From contig CAJMRN010000014.1 in assembly GCA_905215815.1 (NCBI GenBank), positions 1 to 30,489 on the forward strand: a stretch of 30,489 nt of DNA. The letters are read 5' to 3'. Of the stretch, positions 1-5,582 are shown in pieces (position 1 is the stretch's first letter; the number at the start of each line of letters is the position of its first letter). The translations under genes and the position numbers were made by a program. Source of the DNA: an uncultured bacterium (GTDB lineage: Bacteria > Actinomycetota > Coriobacteriia > Coriobacteriales > Coriobacteriaceae). The notes under the pieces are model-generated. The model did no database searches and was not told the DNA's origin. It was given only the letters and a program-made list of their open reading frames with translations.

Positions 1-253
1 GCGCTGGTTCCCGGTTCGACCGGGCCGCGCGGCAAGGAGATATATTGCCAGACCGCGAAGCGATGTGGGACGTCAATTCCACTCTTCACAAGTCCTACAC
101 AACATATTGCTTCCTATATAAGTAATAGAAAGGCTAGTGCAGAAGTACTGCACGTATCAGATGATGACCCTTCGGTTAAGAGATATATACAGATCGGTCA
201 CCTGTAAGTGTCTATTTACCCGCGCTTTTGCTATATAAACCAGCGCTTTAGAT
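1..253. other. Left-edge gene-free stretch with a weak partial open frame
   Basis: No gene is recognisable in the first 250 bases. Frame 1 of the plus strand stays open from the window edge to a TAA at 205-207 (68 codons), so it could be the C-terminus of a gene starting outside the window. The translation matches no family I know. Its last residues (a D-D-D-P-S-V-K-R run) only faintly recall tyrosine recombinase C-termini. A 6-bp hairpin lies at 10-24. From about 90 onward the DNA is clearly more AT-rich than the rest of the window. Confidence 0.15.
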
Positions 254-290
254 AAAAAGAGGGAGCGCCGCGCACAACGCGACACTCCCC
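254..290 (-). terminator. Intrinsic terminator of the infC-rpmI-rplT operon
   Basis: Reading the minus strand, a 12-bp GC-rich stem with two G-T wobbles is formed by 278-289 and 261-272. The loop is 5 nt (273-277). A T-run (TCTTTTTAT) follows across 254-260. It starts 21 bases after the rplT stop codon, the expected place for the end of this operon. Confidence 0.85.
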
Positions 291-310
291 TAGCGATTCA
301 AGAGAATCGA

Positions 311-670
311 TTAGGCCTCGAGGGCCTTCTTGGCGATGGCAGCCAGCTCGTTGAAGGACTCGATGTCCTCGTAAGCCATCTGAGCCAGGACCTTGCGGTC
401 GAGCTCGATACCGGCAACCTTCAGGCCGTGCATGAACTGAGAATAAGAGATGTCGTTCAGGCGAGCGGCGGCGTTGATACGGGTGATCCAGAGAGAACGG
501 ATCTCACGCTTCTTGTTGCGGCGATCACGATACTGGTACTGCAGGGAGTGCTGGACCTGCTCTTTAGCATGCTTGTAAGTACGCGAAGCGGCACCGTAGT
601 AACCCTTCGCACGGTGCATAACGGTACGGCGCTTCTTCTTGGCGGCAACAGCGCGCTTAATACGTGCCAT
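311..670 (-). CDS. rplT: 50S ribosomal protein L20
   Basis: L20 binds 23S rRNA early in assembly of the large subunit. In several bacteria it also represses its own operon by binding the leader mRNA. The 119-residue product is the usual length. It starts MARIKRAVAAKKKRR, has a very basic N-terminal half and ends in the compact globular domain. The ATG at 668-670 is preceded by an AGGAG at 681-685. It is the last gene of infC-rpmI-rplT and is followed by a strong terminator. Identification is certain from sequence and order. Confidence 0.97.
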   Translation of the reverse strand: MARIKRAVAAKKKRRTVMHRAKGYYGAASRTYKHAKEQVQHSLQYQYRDRRNKKREIRSLWITRINAAARLNDISYSQFMHGLKVAGIELDRKVLAQMAYEDIESFNELAAIAKKALEA

Positions 671-716
671 GTTCTATCAACTCCTAGACGGTTAAACGAA
701 AAACGGGAACGCAAAC

Positions 717-908
717 TTAGGCGAGACGCGACTTGATGACCTTGCGGTCGGCAGCGGCGATCTCGGTCTCCTGACGGAAGCCACGCTTACGCTTGGTGGA
801 CTTCTTGCTCAGGATGTGGCTCTTAAAAGCCTTGGCGCGCATAAGCTTGCCGGTACCAGTCTTGCGGAAACGCTTCTTGGTGCCGCTGTGGGACTTCATC
901 TTAGGCAT
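717..908 (-). CDS. rpmI: 50S ribosomal protein L35
   Basis: This is a small, highly basic large-subunit protein of 63 residues, normal for the family. It begins MPKMKSHSGTKKRF, the conserved L35 opening, and is dominated by Lys and Arg. The ATG at 906-908 has an AGGAG at 915-919. It lies between infC and rplT in the classical order, with 46 bases to rplT and 32 from the infC stop, so co-transcription is expected. Confidence 0.97.
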   Translation of the reverse strand: MPKMKSHSGTKKRFRKTGTGKLMRAKAFKSHILSKKSTKRKRGFRQETEIAAADRKVIKSRLA

Positions 909-940
909 GAAATACTCCTTAATCGGTTACAGAACACTAG

Positions 941-1495
941 TTACTTGGTATCGCTTGCCGCTTTGTCCTCATCAAAGGCGCCCTTAATCGGGGCGAGCAG
1001 CATAAGCATGTTACGGCCTTCCATCTTAGGCTTGGACTCGACCGTAGCGTAAGGCTTGAGATCCTCGGCGAGACGCTCGAGAACGTTAAGACCCTGCTCC
1101 GGGTGAGCCATCTCACGGCCGCGGAACATGATGGTGATCTTAACGCGTGCGCCCTTCTTGAGGAAACGCAGAACGTGGCCCTTCTTGGTCTCGTAATCGC
1201 CAACGTCGATCTTGGGTCGGAACTTCATTTCCTTGACCTCGACCTTGGACTGGTTCTTACGAGCGGCCTTGGCCTTCATGGCCTGCTGGTACTTGAACTT
1301 ACCGTAGTCCATGACCTTGCAGACCGGCGGCTCCGCGTTGGGAGCGATCTCGACCAGGTCGAGACCCTGATCGTCGGCGACGCGCTGGGCATCGCGGATG
1401 GCGAACAGACCGAGCTGAGAGCCATCGACGCCAATCAAACGGCACGAAGATGCAGTGATCTCGTCGTTGATGCGGGTGTCATCAGACTTAGCTAT
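941..1495 (-). CDS. infC: Translation initiation factor IF-3, probable ATA start
   Basis: IF3 binds the 30S subunit, keeps it apart from 50S and rejects wrong start codons. The product has the conserved RINDEI segment near the N-terminus, then the ...EIAPNAEPPVCKVMDYGKF... block and the C-terminal domain with FRGREMAHPEQG. I place the start at ATA (1493-1495). A GGAGGT Shine-Dalgarno at 1503-1508 sits exactly 7 nt upstream of it. The only upstream ATG (1508-1510) overlaps that Shine-Dalgarno and has no ribosome-binding site of its own. Non-AUG starts of the AUU/AUC/AUA class are a known feature of infC and allow self-regulation. With ATA the protein has 184 residues. With the ATG it has 189 and the end is unchanged. 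Confidence 0.95.
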   Translation of the reverse strand: MAKSDDTRINDEITASSCRLIGVDGSQLGLFAIRDAQRVADDQGLDLVEIAPNAEPPVCKVMDYGKFKYQQAMKAKAARKNQSKVEVKEMKFRPKIDVGDYETKKGHVLRFLKKGARVKITIMFRGREMAHPEQGLNVLERLAEDLKPYATVESKPKMEGRNMLMLLAPIKGAFDEDKAASDTK

Positions 1496-1508
1496 TTTCC
1501 CTACCTCC
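1493..1508 (-). promoter_or_regulatory. infC ribosome-binding site and ATA start codon
   Basis: On the minus strand GGAGGT (1508-1503) is followed by seven bases and then ATA (1495-1493). The nearby ATG at 1510-1508 runs into the Shine-Dalgarno, and the sequence upstream of it is T-rich without a purine block. This spacing argument decides the start. IF3 discrimination against such codons is established in Escherichia coli, but its operation here is inferred. Confidence 0.7.
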
Positions 1509-1514
1509 ATTCAT

Positions 1515-1548
1515 AAAAAAATAACCCGGCGCTTCTCAGCAACCAGGT
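1515..1548 (-). promoter_or_regulatory. Terminator-like attenuator in the infC leader
   Basis: On the minus strand ACCTGG (1548-1543) pairs with CCGGGT (1529-1524). An inner stem GCT/AGC closes a GAGA tetraloop (1537-1534). The hairpin is followed by T, A and seven T residues (1521-1515). This is an intrinsic terminator placed only about 7 bases before the infC Shine-Dalgarno. It therefore lies inside the leader and can only act as an attenuator. An upstream hairpin at 1629-1644 holds AACCCG (1642-1637), which is complementary to CGGGTT (1528-1523) in the terminator arm and could form the alternative antiterminator. Confidence 0.65.
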
Positions 1549-1628
1549 CGTACACATAGACATCCTCGATTTGAGGAAGTGAATCTAAGTTGTATGACCA
1601 GTCAGCTACTCATTGGCGCCAAAAGGTG

Positions 1629-1644
1629 GGAACCCTCGGGTTCC
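1629..1644 (-). promoter_or_regulatory. Leader hairpin, possible antiterminator partner
   Basis: GGAACC and GGTTCC form a 6-bp stem around CGAG in the infC leader. When this hairpin is open, its AACCCG can pair with CGGGTT of the attenuator at 1523-1528. The two structures are mutually exclusive in principle. L20- or IF3-dependent switching is inference by analogy with L20 leaders of Firmicutes. Confidence 0.35.
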
Positions 1645-1677
1645 TCTTTAGGGCATTGCGGGAACAACGCCTTGTGG

Positions 1678-1704
1678 ATAATAACACGAGCAGCGCGTTA
1701 TCAC
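1678..1704 (-). promoter_or_regulatory. Candidate infC promoter
   Basis: On the minus strand TATTAT (1683-1678) is preceded by TGT, giving an extended -10. A weak GTGATA lies 15 bases upstream (1704-1699), so the -35 is poor. Use of this promoter would give a leader of about 175 nt, long enough to hold the two hairpins seen in the leader. Confidence 0.35.
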
Positions 1705-1712
1705 ATTACGTA

Positions 1713-1781
1713 CACGAAAAAGGGGGCCTTGACCCCCTTGAACGCTCTTTTGCATGTATGGTGCCCGAGACGAGACTCGAA
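1713..1781 (-). repeat. Partial copy of tRNA-Leu 3' end plus terminator
   Basis: This 69-nt segment matches 1897-1965 at 63 of 69 positions. It holds the last 23 nt of the tRNA-Leu gene (1759-1781, including CCA and part of the T arm), the spacer and an intrinsic terminator. The tRNA 5' part is absent: 5' of 1781 on the minus strand the sequence departs abruptly. The arrangement resembles an att site left by an element that integrated into the tRNA 3' end, or the remnant of a decayed tandem tRNA gene. Confidence 0.75.
1716..1738 (-). terminator. Intrinsic terminator in the partial tRNA copy
   Basis: On the minus strand AGGGGG and CCCCCT form a 6-bp stem around TCAAGG, followed by TTTTTC. It lies just upstream of the candidate infC promoter and would insulate infC from tRNA-Leu readthrough. 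Confidence 0.75.
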
Positions 1782-1896
1782 GGGCCTTCGCTTCGCGAAG
1801 CCCCGGGCTTCGGGCGCATGGCGCCCTCGCCACGCTCCGCTACAAACAGGCCACAGGACTGTTTGCTTAACGCTCCGCGCGCTCATGCGAGTTCGG
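1782..1896. other. Spacer between the tRNA-Leu copies, no gene seen
   Basis: These 115 bases between the two repeat copies hold only short palindromes. GGCGC-ATG-GCGCC lies near 1813-1825, and CAAACAG pairs with CTGTTTG across 9 nt near 1843-1865. No credible reading frame is present. If the repeat copies are integration junctions, this is all that remains of the inserted DNA. Confidence 0.4.
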
Positions 1897-1965
1897 CACG
1901 AAAAAGGGGGCCACAACCCCCTTGAACGCTCCCTTGCATGTATGGTGCCCGAGGCGAGACTCGAA
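1897..1965 (-). repeat. Parental copy of the tRNA-Leu 3' end repeat
   Basis: This is the intact partner of the 69-nt repeat at 1713-1781. It comprises the tRNA-Leu 3' end from the T loop through CCA, the spacer and the terminator. The six differences fall mainly in the terminator loop and spacer. One is in the tRNA T stem. Confidence 0.75.
1899..1923 (-). terminator. Intrinsic terminator of tRNA-Leu
   Basis: On the minus strand AGGGGG and CCCCCT pair around TTGTGG and are followed by TTTTTCG. It lies about 20 bases after the encoded CCA of tRNA-Leu. Confidence 0.8.
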
Positions 1966-2029
1966 CTCGCACGTTGTTGCCAACGGTGGATTTTGAGTCC
2001 ACTGCGTCTGCCAATTCCGCCACTCGGGC
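1943..2029 (-). tRNA. tRNA-Leu (anticodon CAA)
   Basis: This is a class II tRNA. The acceptor GCCCGAG (2029-2023) pairs with CTCGGGC (1953-1947), followed by discriminator A and encoded CCA (1945-1943). The anticodon stem GTGGA/TCCAC encloses CTCAAAA, giving anticodon CAA at 1995-1993. A long variable arm (GTTGGCAACAAC) is present. It reads UUG codons. Confidence 0.96.
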
Positions 2030-2068
2030 ACGTAATGCGTGAGTTAGTTTATCACAGCTTTCTGTTGA

Positions 2069-3502
2069 TTAGCCCGAAAATGGAACTTCGAGCATTTCGA
2101 TGAGTTCGACCGTGCGGAGCATCTCGCGCCGACGGCATCCGCGTCCGTTAACCGAGACTTCGCCCATCTGGTTGTCATAGGGATCCTCGCGCATGCCATC
2201 GAAAGCAGGCACAAACTCGGCCTGGAATCGACTGTTGGCCACCATGCGCCACGGGTCGAGATTGCCAAAGTAGTGACGGCGGCGCCACTCCTCCCCCATC
2301 CTGCGAGCAGAAGATCCAAATGACACGTCGGCGTTGAGCCAACCGGTCTGCGGCGTATAGAACTCAGCCCAATCGTGCGGCCCCACCGAATCAGGCGCAA
2401 CATACAGTCCACTCTGCCAACGGGCGGGCACACCGGCAATACGGCACATGGTGATAAACGTAAGCGCCATAACACCGCAATCGCCGCGGAGCGAGTGTGC
2501 ACAGTCATCGGCAATAGATCCCAAAAGCAGGTACGGTGGCTGATAGCGATAGTCGATATGCTGTGTCAGGTAATCATAGATAGCACGAGCGCGATCGAGC
2601 GGATCCTCGAGCCCGTCAACAACACGCTCCGTCAACTGTCGCAGGTACGGCGTAAACGCAATATGCGGACGGTCCTCGGAAGTGTCCTCGGGCAGTGGCG
2701 TGTCCATGCACGTATGCGATGGGAGCGCGCCACCATAGATATCGCAATAGGCGGCATCGATGTGATAGCGATAGGTCACCGAGAATGAATGTTCGGTCGA
2801 AGATGTCCAGGAGGCAGTACGAGCCGAAACGTTTTCAGAGGCAACGGTACCCCCCGACGTCATATCGAGAACCTCGATATGAGACTGTTGACGACAGGCG
2901 GCGGCAACGGGTAGCCACGCGCGAACAGTCTCTCCCTCCAGAGCCCCGGGGACAGACACGGATGCCTTGAGCGCGATGACGCGAGTCAACCCGTTTTGCG
3001 ACTCCATCTCCCTGAGCATCTGGTTACGCAGTGCTATACCGTCCGTAGAATCGGGACGCAGGCCCGGAACCTCCTTGGGGTACACGCGAAGCGAATCAAG
3101 GAAGTTATCAAGAACAAACAGCTCGCCATCGATAAAGCGCCAGTCAATACGCTTGCGATTAATCAAGTCGTCAAACTGCTCTTCGGTAAACTCTGGCCAC
3201 TCCTCGCGAATCATCGCAATGGCCCGATCGCGCGACACCGAAAAATGAAGCGGCGTCTCGAGCATGCGATACCGCTCGGCACGAACACAAGCAGCCAGCG
3301 AAGGTTCAGGGTTCTGCTCCAAAAGGCGATCACAAGCCGCAACAGCCCGCGTCAAATAGCCGGCATCCTTGAGTCGAAGAATCTCAGGCGGCAGACCAAT
3401 ATCGAGATGACGAAAGTCATCACAGCAAACATCAACAGAGCAACCAACAGGACCTTCGTCAATAACCTTCCCATCAGCAGGTAAAACATCAACAACAGCC
3501 AT
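2069..3502 (-). CDS. Transglutaminase-like (protease/transglutaminase fold) protein
   Basis: The 477-residue protein carries a transglutaminase-like core at about residues 300-400. The papain-type triad is visible: Cys342 in RGDCGVMALTF, His376 in GPHDWAEFY and Asp392 in NADVSFG. No signal peptide or membrane segment is evident, so it is probably cytoplasmic. The first 120 or so residues look helical and repeat-like, and the middle is beta-rich. I chose the ATG at 3500-3502 because GGGAG lies 6 nt upstream. An upstream in-frame ATG (3578-3580) falls inside a terminator stem. Members of this fold may be proteases, transglutaminases or peptide N-glycanase-like enzymes, and the substrate is unknown. 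It stands alone, 39 bases before tRNA-Leu. Confidence 0.85.
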   Translation of the reverse strand: MAVVDVLPADGKVIDEGPVGCSVDVCCDDFRHLDIGLPPEILRLKDAGYLTRAVAACDRLLEQNPEPSLAACVRAERYRMLETPLHFSVSRDRAIAMIREEWPEFTEEQFDDLINRKRIDWRFIDGELFVLDNFLDSLRVYPKEVPGLRPDSTDGIALRNQMLREMESQNGLTRVIALKASVSVPGALEGETVRAWLPVAAACRQQSHIEVLDMTSGGTVASENVSARTASWTSSTEHSFSVTYRYHIDAAYCDIYGGALPSHTCMDTPLPEDTSEDRPHIAFTPYLRQLTERVVDGLEDPLDRARAIYDYLTQHIDYRYQPPYLLLGSIADDCAHSLRGDCGVMALTFITMCRIAGVPARWQSGLYVAPDSVGPHDWAEFYTPQTGWLNADVSFGSSARRMGEEWRRRHYFGNLDPWRMVANSRFQAEFVPAFDGMREDPYDNQMGEVSVNGRGCRRREMLRTVELIEMLEVPFSG

Positions 3503-3535
3503 AACCACTCCCGCGTCGAACGATAGACAACCCCC

Positions 3536-3565
3536 ATTGTACCGAGATAAAAAAGAAAGCCCCAA
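3536..3565 (-). promoter_or_regulatory. Candidate promoter of the transglutaminase-like gene
   Basis: On the minus strand TTGGGG (3565-3560) and TACAAT (3541-3536) are separated by 18 bases. The start would be about 27 nt before the ATG. The -35 lies within the terminator stem of the upstream unit, so terminator and promoter overlap. Confidence 0.4.
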
Positions 3566-3578
3566 CAAAGGAGCCCTC
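3546..3578 (-). terminator. Intrinsic terminator downstream of fba
   Basis: On the minus strand GAGGGCTCC (3578-3570) pairs with GGGGCTTTC (3563-3555), with three wobble pairs around TTTGTT. Seven T residues (3554-3548) follow. It probably ends the fba transcript. Confidence 0.7.
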
Positions 3579-3641
3579 AACGCCGATAAACGGTACCTAT
3601 AAAAATGAATTCAGCCTCGTAACCCTGCGGCGTTAAACGAA

Positions 3642-3733
3642 GGAAGCCCCGTCCCCCGGAACTGTTTCCTTGGCGCGACTTCTGGCGAAGCCAGGTGAGC
3701 GCAAAGGAAACAGTGTAGGGGGACGGGGCTTCC
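3642..3733. repeat. 92-nt palindromic hairpin element
   Basis: The outer arms 3642-3657 and 3718-3733 are perfectly complementary over 16 bp. A 3x3 internal loop follows, then 3661-3676 pairs with 3699-3714 at 15 of 16 positions. At the apex CTGGC-GAA-GCCAG forms a 5-bp hairpin (3682-3694). Neither strand has a T-run next to it, so it is not an ordinary terminator. It lies in the 3' untranslated region of fba. It resembles a REP- or BIME-like palindromic element. Confidence 0.8.
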
Positions 3734-3753
3734 GGCGGGAAGTTTAGCGACGC

Positions 3754-4620
3754 TTACGCCTTGTTGACGGAGCCAAACTCCTCCATGAGCTCCTTGGTGC
3801 GGGCAACGATGTTGTCGCGGCCAGGCTTGAGGAGCTTGCGGGGGTCAAAGCCCTTGCCCTGCTGATCCTTGCCAGCCTCGATGTACTCGCGGACGCCCTT
3901 GGCGAAGACGAGCTGCAGGTCGGTGTTGACGTTGATCTTGGAGATGCCCAGGGAGATGGCCTTCTTGATCTGATCCTCGGGGATGCCGGTGCCACCGTGC
4001 AGGACGAGGGGCAGGTCGCCGGTCTGGGCCTTAATCTCGCCCAGGCGCTCGAAGGAAAGGCCAGCCCAGTCGGCAGGGTACACGCCGTGGATGTTGCCGA
4101 TACCGCAGGCAAGGAAGTCGACGCCCAGGTCAGCGATCTGCTTGCACTCAGCAGGATCAGCGAGCTCGCCGCTGGAGGTCACGCCGTCCTCGGTGCCGCC
4201 GATGCCGCCGACCTCGGCCTCGATGGACATGCCCTTGGAGTGGGCAAGCTCAACGAGCTCCTTGGTGCGGTCGAGGTTAAGCTGGAAGGTCTCCTCGTGA
4301 GAGCCGTCATACATGATGGACGTGAAGCCGGCCTCGATGCACTTGAAGCAGTCCTCGTAAGAACCATGATCGAGGTGAAGGGCGACGGGAACGGTAACGC
4401 CCGTGGCCTCGACGGCAGCCTTGACCATGTCGGCGCAGACCTTGAAACCGCCCATCCACTTAGCGGCACCAGCGGTGCACTGAAGGATCAGCGGAGACTT
4501 GGCCTCCTCGGCGGCCTGGAGAATAGCCAGGGTCCACTCGAGGTTGTTGGTGTTGAAGGCACCGAGACCGTACTTGCCGGCCTCGGCCTTCTTGAGCATG
4601 TCTGCTGCGTTGACGAGCAT
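3754..4620 (-). CDS. fba: Class II fructose-1,6-bisphosphate aldolase
   Basis: This is a zinc-dependent cytoplasmic aldolase of glycolysis and gluconeogenesis that splits fructose 1,6-bisphosphate into dihydroxyacetone phosphate and glyceraldehyde 3-phosphate. The 288-residue product has the class II motifs: H82-L-D-H85-G (metal and catalytic region), LHGGTG and KINVNTD in the phosphate-binding half, with an N-terminal GAFNTNN. The ATG at 4618-4620 has a perfect AGGAGG at 4629-4634. An earlier in-frame start would have no ribosome-binding site. Related tagatose-bisphosphate aldolases share these motifs, so the exact sugar phosphate is inferred. It appears monocistronic, followed by a long hairpin and a terminator. 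Confidence 0.93.
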   Translation of the reverse strand: MLVNAADMLKKAEAGKYGLGAFNTNNLEWTLAILQAAEEAKSPLILQCTAGAAKWMGGFKVCADMVKAAVEATGVTVPVALHLDHGSYEDCFKCIEAGFTSIMYDGSHEETFQLNLDRTKELVELAHSKGMSIEAEVGGIGGTEDGVTSSGELADPAECKQIADLGVDFLACGIGNIHGVYPADWAGLSFERLGEIKAQTGDLPLVLHGGTGIPEDQIKKAISLGISKINVNTDLQLVFAKGVREYIEAGKDQQGKGFDPRKLLKPGRDNIVARTKELMEEFGSVNKA

Positions 4621-4660
4621 AAAAGAAACCTCCTGTAAGGTTGCTCCGATAACGCTTGAG

Positions 4661-4689
4661 ATTTTACCACGGCGCACCCGAGCATAAAC
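4661..4689 (-). promoter_or_regulatory. Candidate fba promoter
   Basis: On the minus strand TAAAAT (4666-4661) makes a good -10 about 40 nt before the start codon. The sequence 17 bases upstream (GTTTAT, 4689-4684) is a poor -35. Confidence 0.3.
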
Positions 4690-4814
4690 GTTCGTTTGTT
4701 CACGAATATCGTCCAAACAGACTTTTTTGACCGTTTGCCCTACGGAATCGACCCGTTGGGGAAAAATAGCTTGACGTTTGGACGTTCCTCGTGCTTCGGA
4801 AGCTGACTATAAAG

Positions 4815-5498
4815 CTACACCTGCATGAAAGGGTTCTGCATGAGCTCGCGTGTCACGGTGGTCGAATCGCCATGACCGGTTAGGCAAACGGTATCGGGCG
4901 GGAGAAGCCGAGCGATCTTGGAGAGCGAGCGCAGAATCGCCGCCTCGTCTCCGCCAGAAAGGTCGGTACGGCCGTGCCCACCCGGAAACAGGGTGTCACC
5001 CACAAAGGCAATGTTCCCCTGCTCGGTGGCAGCAAACAAGACGATCCCGCCCGGCGTATGCCCAGGTGTCTCAATCACCCGCAGGCAGATATCGCCCACC
5101 TCGATAGCATCGCCCTCGGCGAGCAGGCGCGTCGGCTCCCCGGGGTCGGGCGTCTCAATGCCCCACATGGCTCGCTGTTCCTCGATGTTCGCATGCGGCA
5201 CCGCCACATCCTTAGCGCACAGCTCATACTGGCAGCCCTCGCCAACGGTGGTTCGCACGCCGGCAACACCACCAACATGATCGGCATGGCCATGAGTGCA
5301 TACGGCACCAAGCACGCGTACGCCGGGATGCTCGGCTCGAATATGCTCCACCAAGCGCTCGCCTTCCCATGCGGGGTCGATAATCACGCACTCATTGTCC
5401 GAAATAACAGCATAGCTATTGGTCTGAATGGGACCGTTTACGAGCGTCTCGATCTCGACCGATCCCTTGGGGGTTAAATCCAAGGACACAGCACTCAT
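4815..5498 (-). CDS. Metallo-beta-lactamase fold hydrolase (glyoxalase II-like)
   Basis: The 227-residue cytoplasmic protein has the full metallo-beta-lactamase metal-binding set: T68-H-G-H-A-D-H74, GHTPG, GDTLF and a late GHGD. The short length and the GHTPGG and GDTLFPGG motifs place it in the hydroxyacylglutathione hydrolase-like (GloB/YcbL) group. These hydrolyse thioesters, but the natural substrate here is unknown. The ATG has GGAGAGGGG upstream. It lies 84 bases after rel, with a 12-bp hairpin between, and is probably the last gene of a recJ-rel operon. Confidence 0.88.
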   Translation of the reverse strand: MSAVSLDLTPKGSVEIETLVNGPIQTNSYAVISDNECVIIDPAWEGERLVEHIRAEHPGVRVLGAVCTHGHADHVGGVAGVRTTVGEGCQYELCAKDVAVPHANIEEQRAMWGIETPDPGEPTRLLAEGDAIEVGDICLRVIETPGHTPGGIVLFAATEQGNIAFVGDTLFPGGHGRTDLSGGDEAAILRSLSKIARLLPPDTVCLTGHGDSTTVTRELMQNPFMQV

Positions 5499-5518
5499 GC
5501 CCCTCTCCTCTCTATAGA

Positions 5519-5546
5519 ACTCGAGGCATCAAACGATGCCTCGAGT
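5519..5546 (-). promoter_or_regulatory. Perfect 12-bp hairpin between rel and the hydrolase
   Basis: 5519-5530 and 5535-5546 are perfectly complementary around a 4-nt loop. On the minus strand no T-run follows, only the Shine-Dalgarno of the downstream hydrolase about 10 bases on. It could be a processing site, a partial terminator or a translation control element. Confidence 0.5.
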
Positions 5547-5582
5547 GTAGCGAATATCGATAATGTGGCACGTTCGTCGCGA

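Noticed and set aside
4746..4814. Intrinsic terminator after the glyoxalase II-like gene
   Set aside because: A short T-run exists on the minus strand, but the sequence before it forms only about a 4-bp stem, too weak to call.
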